The translations under genes were made by a program, and so were the position numbers. This document shows, piece after piece, positions 51,885 through 61,326 of a DNA stretch of 64,000 nucleotides. Source of the DNA: Enchytraeus crypticus (lineage: Eukaryota; Annelida; Clitellata; Enchytraeida; Enchytraeidae). Location: the NCBI GenBank assembly GCA_905160935.1, contig CAJHZI010000310.1:1-64000 (forward strand). The letters are read 5' to 3'. The notes under the pieces were generated by a model. It did not search any database, was not told where the DNA came from, and saw only the letters and a program-made list of their open reading frames with translations. The first letter of the stretch is position 1; each line of letters opens with the position of its first letter.

Positions 51885-52506
51885 TAATGTGTCAATCAGT
51901 AAATCAATAAAATAGTCAAGCTATCAATCAATCAGTCTATCAATCAATCACTTTTACGGTCGGTCGTTCATTCGGTCAGTCAGTTAATAGTCAGTCAGTC
52001 ATTTTATTGAAATAAAACTCATTAAACATGGTTCGTCAACTGACCGAGATGAAACTAATATTTATAAACATTATAAACAAAACGATATAACAATATCTAG
52101 ATAAAGACTATAAATAGCTATAAGTCAGCATACCAGTAAACAGCACTTACATTTGGAGTTAGAAGTCCCACAGTAATGGCTGCGAACACTCCAGCAAGAG
52201 TCCCTGTTGTGTTGCCTATCCCAAATAGAACTGGAGCGAAAGGTGGAGCAATATCTGCTACATTTACGTTGATAGTGGCAAATTGGAAAGAGCTGAAAGC
52301 CATGGAGATGGAAAGAACTGCCACGGCGAGGTAGGGCGTCTCACAGGTGATAAAACCAGTCACGATTAGACATATTCCAGGTGGAAAACTACCTGAGTGC
52401 AAATATATAGTCAAACAATCGTATTGTTAATCAATATTTGAATTTTAAGCAGAATTAAGCTGAGAAAAATGAGGAATGTTTTGAGTGATTCAGTTGATGG
52501 AGTCTC

Positions 52507-52542
<36 letters not shown>

Positions 52543-55500
52543 TTCGATTCGCTAGAGGCGCTCGAGGTGGTTAGTTTGTTTACGCACACCTGTGTTTTTC
52601 TTTAGCACTTTTTATCGTTTTTCTTCACTTCTGCTAATTTTTTCACTTTGTCTTTTGTCATACTGCTTTTATATATATCCCTGTACGCCCAGGCCCTTTT
52701 ATTTCTATTCTTTTGTGCGCATTCGGCTTATTTTACCTTTTATTAAATCTGCATTATGCTTTAGTTTTCACCTGCATTGGACTATTGGACTGCAGCTATT
52801 TGCAGTAGTGTTCCAGTTTAATTCTTTTCTCTCTCGCTTGCTATGCCGTGTTTGCCACATGCCTGCCAGACAGACTTGGCCACTGTCTCAGACTGCCAAC
52901 AAGAAAACTGGCATCTGTTCGGTGTGCCTAGCTCAACGTCAGCTTCATTCGGGAGACGGAAAGGTCCATCTTCATGGCCCATTGGATAATCGGTGCCCGG
53001 GTTCCAACCAACCTCCCTTGCAGATCTCCGCACAGGCGGCAGCTTCGCAACCAGGTCTTGCAGTTTCTGATATAAGGAATAGGATCAGGAATCGGAGCTG
53101 CGACTCTGGTTCGGCTAGACAGAGTTCTCCTCCCACTGCTGCTCCCAATTCTGCTAACTTATCTCCCAATTCATTTTCCTCTCAGCCGCTCATTCTTGAA
53201 CATCCCTGCTTATCGCGACCAACAATAAAACACATTCCCAAATCAGCCAGACCTGCTTGTTCAGCAGCCTTGATTGATGCCTTCCGTAAGATCGAAAGCG
53301 ATCCCTCAGTTTTATCATACTGGTCAGATTTGTTGCTTTTCGCATCTTCGGTTTTGCAAGTCCCTGCTCGCACAGGTAAAAGGCATAATCTAAGCTCTTT
53401 AATTAAGAAAAGGTTGGAGGGCCTAGGTACTAGTGCTCCCACTGAGCCGGTCGTAGAAAGAATTAAAAGAGCTCATCATTCTCATGACTCCCGTGCCTCA
53501 GCAGTCAGGTCCAAAATGGAAGATGGAAATGTTTCGGCAGCTGTGCGCATCCTCTGTTCAGACGAAAGCCCAGCGCAATGCACCATAAACACTTTCAATA
53601 TCCTGAAGGCCAAGCACCCACCCACAGCTAGTAGCAGTATAATGGCACCCCTTCCGGACTCAATGGCGACTCCGCCCATTCAAGTCTCAGAGCAGGATGT
53701 TGTCAAAGCTGTACGTAGCTTTCCAGCAGGCTCAGCAGGTGGTCCTGATGGCCTTCGCCCTCAGCATCTTCTGGAGCTTGTGACTTGTAGAGAGTCGGCT
53801 GGGACATTTTTGACCGCTTTGACTTCTTTCGTGAATCTCCTTCTTAGAGGTGCTTGCCCCCCTGAGGTCCAACCGGTGCTGTTTGGTGGTAAACTCTTCG
53901 CACTCAATAAGAAATCTGGCGGCATTCGCCCCATTGCAGTGGGTTACACTTGGCGTCGTTTAGCCGCTAAATGCGCAAATCGCTATGCAGTATCTGCTCT
54001 CAGCGAATACTTGAGCCCAATTCAACTTGGAGCTGGTATTCCAGGTGGCTGTGAGGCAGCTGTTCACGCTACTCGCCGTTTCGCTGAGTCAATGCCAGCT
54101 GATCACTTCGTGGTAAAGCTAGACTTCTGTAATGCTTTTAATTGCTTGAGTAGATCACGAATGCTCAGCGAAATACATCACAGGATACCAGAGCTGTATA
54201 GTTTCTGCCATCTAGCTTACTCAAGCCCTTCGTGGTTGAAGTTCGGAGACTGGTGCATTGAGTCACAGGAAGGAGTCCAACAAGGGGATCCCTTAGGGCC
54301 CATGCTGTTTTGCCTGACTATTCACCCTCTCCTTACTTCTCTCTCTAGCGATCTCACGGTGGGATACCTAGATGACATTACTCTAGGTGGTTGCGAGTCG
54401 TCGATTGCAAATGATGTACAGACTATCATCGACAGAGGCCAAGAATTTGGGCTTCAGTTGAATCGTACCAAGTGCGAAGTCATTTCATCAGTTTGCAAAT
54501 CTCCGGGCAACTCAGTTTTGTCATCATTTGTGCCAATGTGCCTATCCCATAGTTCTCTACTCGGCGCGCCACTCTCTGGAGAAGAAGCTACTACCACCGC
54601 TTTATCCAGTCGCCTTGAAGACCTCAAACGTACAGCATCACGCTTGAAGTCGCTAGCCGCTCATGATGCTTTAACAATCCTTCGCTTTTCTTTAAGTGCA
54701 CCTAAACTTATGCACGTTCTGCGCTCTAGTCCGAGCTTCTCTAATCCGCGGCTTTTAGACTACGACGAGGCTCTTAGGCAATGCTTATGCGCCGTTATCA
54801 ACGCAGATTTGTCTGTTTTGCAGTGGCAGCAAGCCAGTCTACCGGTGAGCATGGGTGGTCTTGGAATTCGTCTTGTTTCCCATATCGCGCCTTCAGCCTT
54901 TTTGGCATCAGCGATGGGAACGAGGCAGTTGCAAGACGCCATCCTTCATAAGTGCTCCCTTTCTGCCGATAGTTCCATTGACGTTGCGTTGTCAGTTTGG
55001 TCCAAAAGCCTCACCTCCAGTGCTCCACCTTCTACCTCAGTCAGTAGCCAGAAATCATGGGACCGTCCTATAGTGGATCGGATTTATAACAGTCTGTTAG
55101 AATCCCAGTCCAATGCAGTAGACAGAGCACGACTCCTAGCTGTATCAACTAAAAGAAGCAGCGACTGGCTTCACGCTCTCCCTGTTGCTTCTTGTGGGCT
55201 ATTTTTAGACAATGAGGCGATTCGAGTAGCTGTTAGTTTCCGTTTAGGGGCGAAAACTTGCGAGCCTCACATGTGCCCCTGCGGTCATGAAGTCGACGCT
55301 TTAGGTCTCCACGGCCTCTCCTGCAAACGAAGCTCAGTAGAATGTCTCGCCATCACAATTTAAATGACTAATATGGCGAGCACTTTCGAGAGCAGGCATC
55401 CCTTCCTCTAAGGAGCCAAGTGGGTTTGTCCAGATCAGACGGCAAGCGTCCGGACGGCATGACTTTAGTGCCCTGGTGCAACGGTAAATGTGCCGTTTGG

Positions 55501-57182
55501 GACGTCACGGTCATTGACACTATGGCAAACTCCTACCTGAATACGACTTCGTCACAGCCGGTGGAGCTGCTGTTCATGCCGCCTCTAGGAAGTTTGGATA
55601 AATACCGTGATCTGTCCTTAGGATATGAAGTTGTTCCGGTGGCTATTGAAACCATGGGCCCGATGAATCCCGAAGGAGTTGACTTTATTAATGGCATAGG
55701 CAGACTTATTGCAGAGCAAACCGGCGATAAGCGAGAGACATCTTTTCTTTGGCAAAGGCTTTCCATGACTTTGCAAAGATTTAATGCAGTCTGCTTCAAC
55801 AATTCTTTTAAGCCGATTGATGACCTCGAGTAGCCGGGCGGCGATTCAGCAGTATTGCTTGAATCGTTTTTATCAAACCCCAGGTTCTTTACACCGGGGT
55901 AAATAAAAAAAAAAAAAAAAATCATAATAATAATAATAATAATAACAATAATAATAATAATAATAAAGGTGTAACGTCCATTTCCTCATACAAGGATGAT
56001 GTCAGGAACGTCATAACAAATAAATGAATATTTTGAGTAATTTAGTTCATCAGTTGATGGAGTCTCATACACTAATCGCATAATTAAGTAAAGTGTAATG
56101 CGAGATAGAGTTGGATATAAATACAATATAATGTAATTTTCTAATGCCTACAGTGTAAGAAATGTCGCTAGTTTGCTAGTCAACAACCCTTCCTTATGGA
56201 GCCAGTGGCGACGTCGGTAAGATATTCGCCCGCGGATCAGTATCTCTTAGTGCACTGCCTACTGGCAGGTCCATGGCATAAAACGCCTCCACTCTTCTAT
56301 GTCTTCCGCTTTCCTCTTCATGTCCACATTTTAGTGGGTCTTTAAAACATATAACATACCCAATCTCGGTCTGCCCCTGCCTCTTTTTTCCTTCCATTCT
56401 ATCTTCTATGACTTCTTTTAACTTGATGGATTTTTCCTTTTGGATGAGCCCTATCCAACTCTTCTTCCTATTTCGGATAAGTGAAATTTGGGTTCAAATC
56501 CTGTGCTCGCCCATCACTAACATCGCTTTCGGGTGAGAAAAATGACGTTAACATTACTTTACTTTATACTTTTTTCTGCTGTGTCCGATAGCGTTACCGC
56601 CCTATAATCACAGAAAGCGATGAGGCACTTGACAGTATAGTTCAGTGGAAGGAATAGTCAACATTAAGACCACTTTCTCTTGTGGTCTCAGTGTACTCAG
56701 TCGTCATCGTGTGGTGCTTTGGCGCCTGTTTGTGCAGAGTCTGCAAGAGACGTCCCTGACAATGCCTTATGGAGAGGAACCGGACTTTAAATTCGTATTG
56801 ATTGATTGATAGATTGATGAAAAGAGACAGCAGAGTTACTCACCCACACACATCATCATCTTCCTCACATTCTTTGTTTGGAAGCCTTTCACCCTCAGGT
56901 AGTCAGCCAGGAAAGACGCGATGAAGAGAAATACCACGCCCACTAGGTAGGGCACTGCCGATAGGAAGCCGTTCTGTAATAAACAAATTATTACATAATT
57001 ATTATTATTAAACATTTAATAATAATAATAAATATCTAAAGAAAGATGTCAGGACATTGTGAATTAACATAACTGTATTGATATCTATCACTTGTAGTAC
57101 CGCACGTTTAAACCGTTTGGGAATTTAGTCCATAATTAATAATGGTAATGATAATGATGATGATGATGATGATGATGATGAC

Positions 57183-57217
<35 letters not shown>

Positions 57218-57392
57218 CGATGTACTCACGGCTTTGATGTTGAACTTGAGTATCTCGCTCATGTAGGTGGGTATGTTGGTGAGTAGGGTGTAGGCCCCCC
57301 ACAGCACGCTGAATTGAGCCACTACGAGGGCCAGGAAGGGCACTGACGTGAAGATCTTCACCCAGGGAGTCCTCAGTGGCTGTCATACAAGA

Positions 57393-57469
<77 letters not shown>

Positions 57470-57499
57470 AATATACATATATATATATATCATATATAT

Positions 57500-57551
<52 letters not shown>

Positions 57552-57683
57552 ATTATATATATATATATATATATATTATATTCTATATATATATATATAT
57601 ATACAGTATATATATACTGAATTTATATATAATTTATATATATCCAGTATATATATATATAGATATAATATAAATATATATAT

Positions 57684-57738
<55 letters not shown>

Positions 57739-58537
57739 ATATACAGACTGGAGCAAAAAATAGTAATCCCCTAGCGAAATCTCAATAACTTCAACGAAAC
57801 TCACAAATATTTGTACAAAAGTTTTGGAGCTTCTAGGGGAGGAATTTCTGCATGTATCCTGCAAATATGACGAAAATCTATGTAGCAATAACAAAATTAC
57901 AGCGTTTCTATGAAAGAAGTGAAAAAATCAATTTTAACAATGATTTTTTATCAAAAGTCTTAATAACTTCGACAAAAATTAAAATAGTTTTATAAAATTT
58001 TCGAAGCTTCTAAAGGAGGAATTTCTGCATATATCCTGAATATTTGGTGAAAATATATTCTGAATTAACGAAAATACAGCATTTCTCCGGAAAAAGTGCT
58101 AAAATCAATTTTAACAAGGTTCATTTTAACAAAAGTACCGACAATTTTCTTCAAACTTTAGGAATAATTGTAAGAGAAGAAAGACTTTAAGCATCTTTTA
58201 TTGGAGCAGCTAACAAGGTAGTATAGCCTTATACTCCACCACTTAAGTTAGCACCCCTTTTCAGGGTCGCTACTTTCTTTAAAAGGAACGACTGACATTT
58301 AAAAAAGCCTTGTTGAAACTGATTTTGCAATTTTTTCGTAGAAATGCTGTAATTTCGAAAAATACTGAAAATATTTTCACCATATTTGCAGGATATATGC
58401 AGAAATTCATCCCCTGGAAGCTCCGAAAATTTCGTAAAGATATTTTGAGTTTTCTTAAGGTTATTGAGATTTCGCTAAGGGATTATTTTTTTTGCCCCAG
58501 TCTGTATATATATAGACTGGGGCAAATATGCATATAC

Positions 58538-58632
<95 letters not shown>

Positions 58633-59541
58633 AGACGATATAGCTTTACTAGCAAACAACAGTTTGCTAGTAAAAACAGCACCCAGGGTTCCTCAGTGGC
58701 TGTGATAAAAGAGACAGTGGTAGAGAGCTAATGTTAGCGTCAGTTTCCTCACTCGAAGGCGATGTCAGTGACTGGCGAGTCCAGGATTTGAATCCACGTA
58801 TGTACTGATCCACGGTCGAATATCTTACAGACATCGCGACTGCTCCAGCCAGTGGAGATGTCTGCATGATATTCGACCGCGGCAACATAGAGTCGTAAGT
58901 TTATACATGCGTTTAGTTTATAAATACACTATAGGCTACTGTCTATACACTATGGTTTATACACTATAGTGTACATGTATTGTGTATACACTATAGTGTA
59001 TACACTACAAATAAGATTTCTTTGTACTATAGTGTATACACTATACACTATAGTGTATATACTACAGTGTATACACTATAGTGTATAAACTATAGTGTAT
59101 ACACTATAGTGTATACACTATACACTATGGTATACACTATAGTGTATAGACTATAGTGTATAGACTATAGTGTACACACTATAGTGTATACACTATAGTG
59201 TATAGTGTATACACTATAGTGTATAGTGTATACACTACAGTGTATAGTGTATACACTATAGTGTATAGTGTATACACTATAGTGTATAGTGTATACACTA
59301 TAGTGTATAATGTATACACTATAGTGTATAGTGTATACACTACAGTGTATAGTGTATACACTATACACTGTAGTGTATACACTATACACTATACACCATA
59401 CACTCTTCACTATGCACTGTAGTGTATACACTATTAACCATAATGTATACACTATAGTGTATAGTGTATACATTCTATATGTGATACACATACAGTGTAT
59501 ATCACATATAATATAAAATATTATATATATATATATATACA

Positions 59542-59598
<57 letters not shown>

Positions 59599-59773
59599 CT
59601 ATATGTTATATACACTATATTTGATATACATTGCCTGGTGCCAGTGGCGATGTTGATAAGTTTTTGTATGCAGGGTTCAAATCTTGGGCTCACCCGTCAT
59701 TGACATCGCTTTCGAGTGATGAAACTGTCGTTAACATTAGGTGTTCCAGCTTTATATATATATATATATATAT

Positions 59774-59838
<65 letters not shown>

Positions 59839-61286
59839 ATTACTCGCCACTGATTGCCACTATATATCAATACATAAAATGAAGCTAAGGCTAAGTTTAA
59901 CGTCAGTTTTCTGCTCGATATCATGTCAGTGACGTGGAGAGCACTATATTTGAACTCCGCACCTACAGATAGACTTTCTAACAACAGGTCAACAAGCCAC
60001 AGACTCTGCTCTGAGCACATACACTGTACAAGGGACATATTAACTGATGTCTTTTAGAAAATTATCCGCTTCTCATTCAGCATCCATGCCTTTCAGGCTG
60101 ACAAGTTTAACTGTCAGTGAGGTAAAGATGTCAGGGACGTCCTTTACATCGTTGTTAAGATGATGTGATGATGGTGATGTCAGAGACGTCCCTTACATCG
60201 TCGTAGTTGACGCTACCTCATAACTCTACAATGCTGTAGCTGTGTAAAAGGGCAGAGCCTGAAGAGATGGCAAACCTTGTTTGAGGTCTTGGCGCCTATG
60301 CTGGTGGTAATGTATCGTCTCTCCTCGTCGCTGATTCGCGGGTGTTTGGCGGGAGAATCGTAGACTATAAATAGAAAACTAACGAGAGCGGCGGCTCCCA
60401 ATATTCCTAAAATAGAACACAAGAAAGTGTCAGATTTCTGTCGAATTCTATGTTAAATCAATCAATCATTCAATCAATCAATATCAATACGAATTTAACG
60501 TCCGGTTCCTCGTCATAAGGCAATGTCAGAGACGTCTATTGCAAATTAGAGTTAATTAATTTACAATTAGTGAATAATGTGAAGTCAATGATGGTTTAAC
60601 GTCCGATCCCTTACACGAGGGAGATGTTAGGGACGTTGTCTGAACCAAAGTCACGAGTTATAAGAAGCAACTGAGCAGGATCTGATGAATACACAGGAAA
60701 ACCCCATCAGTACCGTACAGTTTCAAAGCGTTAAACTATATTAAAGAATATGTTGGACCACGACTTTTCTGATGTGATATATGATTAATCTTTGGTGAGC
60801 TCATATGTGATCATACCCTCAGAATTTTGAGTAGGATTTTTGTTTTGCAGTAGTGGTGAGATAATTTGAGAGAGAGTCAAAGAGTCGGATAAATGAAGAG
60901 TCCAGTTAATTGAAATTGAATTCGGAAATTCGTTAAAAATGTAAAGTAAAAGCGCATTATAGTGAATAATCAACTATGTTGATATCTATCACTTTTAAAA
61001 CCACATGTTTAATCCGTTAGGCAATTTAGACCATGTTCCGTATAACCAGTCCAGTGAATGTCCGAGATTTTACTCTCAGATCAGCGCGACCCGGATTCGA
61101 AACCACGAGGGTTCAATTCACCTCAGGGTCTGTCATTTAAAACTTCAAGACGTTACCCCTACGCTATTTAGACTTTCTATTTGTTAACTACTGCAGTGCC
61201 ACAAGCTGATGGATTGTTGCTCTCAAGTGAGAGTGACAGCAGAGAATTATAGATGCGACATTTTACAAAACATTAAAGCCACAAAC

Positions 61287-61326
<40 letters not shown>

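Larger units (their letters stand above)
52544..55921 (+). mobile_element. LINE with R2-type layout, nearly full length, in gene B intron 8
   Basis: A 3.4 kb non-LTR element without terminal repeats. It has a 5' leader, an amino zinc finger (Cys109, Cys112, His126/128, Cys135 of the long frame), a reverse transcriptase, a C-terminal Cys/His cluster and a PD-(D/E)XK-like endonuclease segment (KRPDG...VWDVTVID). It ends with AATAAA overlapping a 19-base A run, inside an (AAT)n microsatellite. It is antisense to gene B. One long frame is broken near its 3' end. The layout suits restriction-like-endonuclease LINEs (R2/NeSL/CRE side); the clade is not assignable by eye. Confidence 0.85.
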
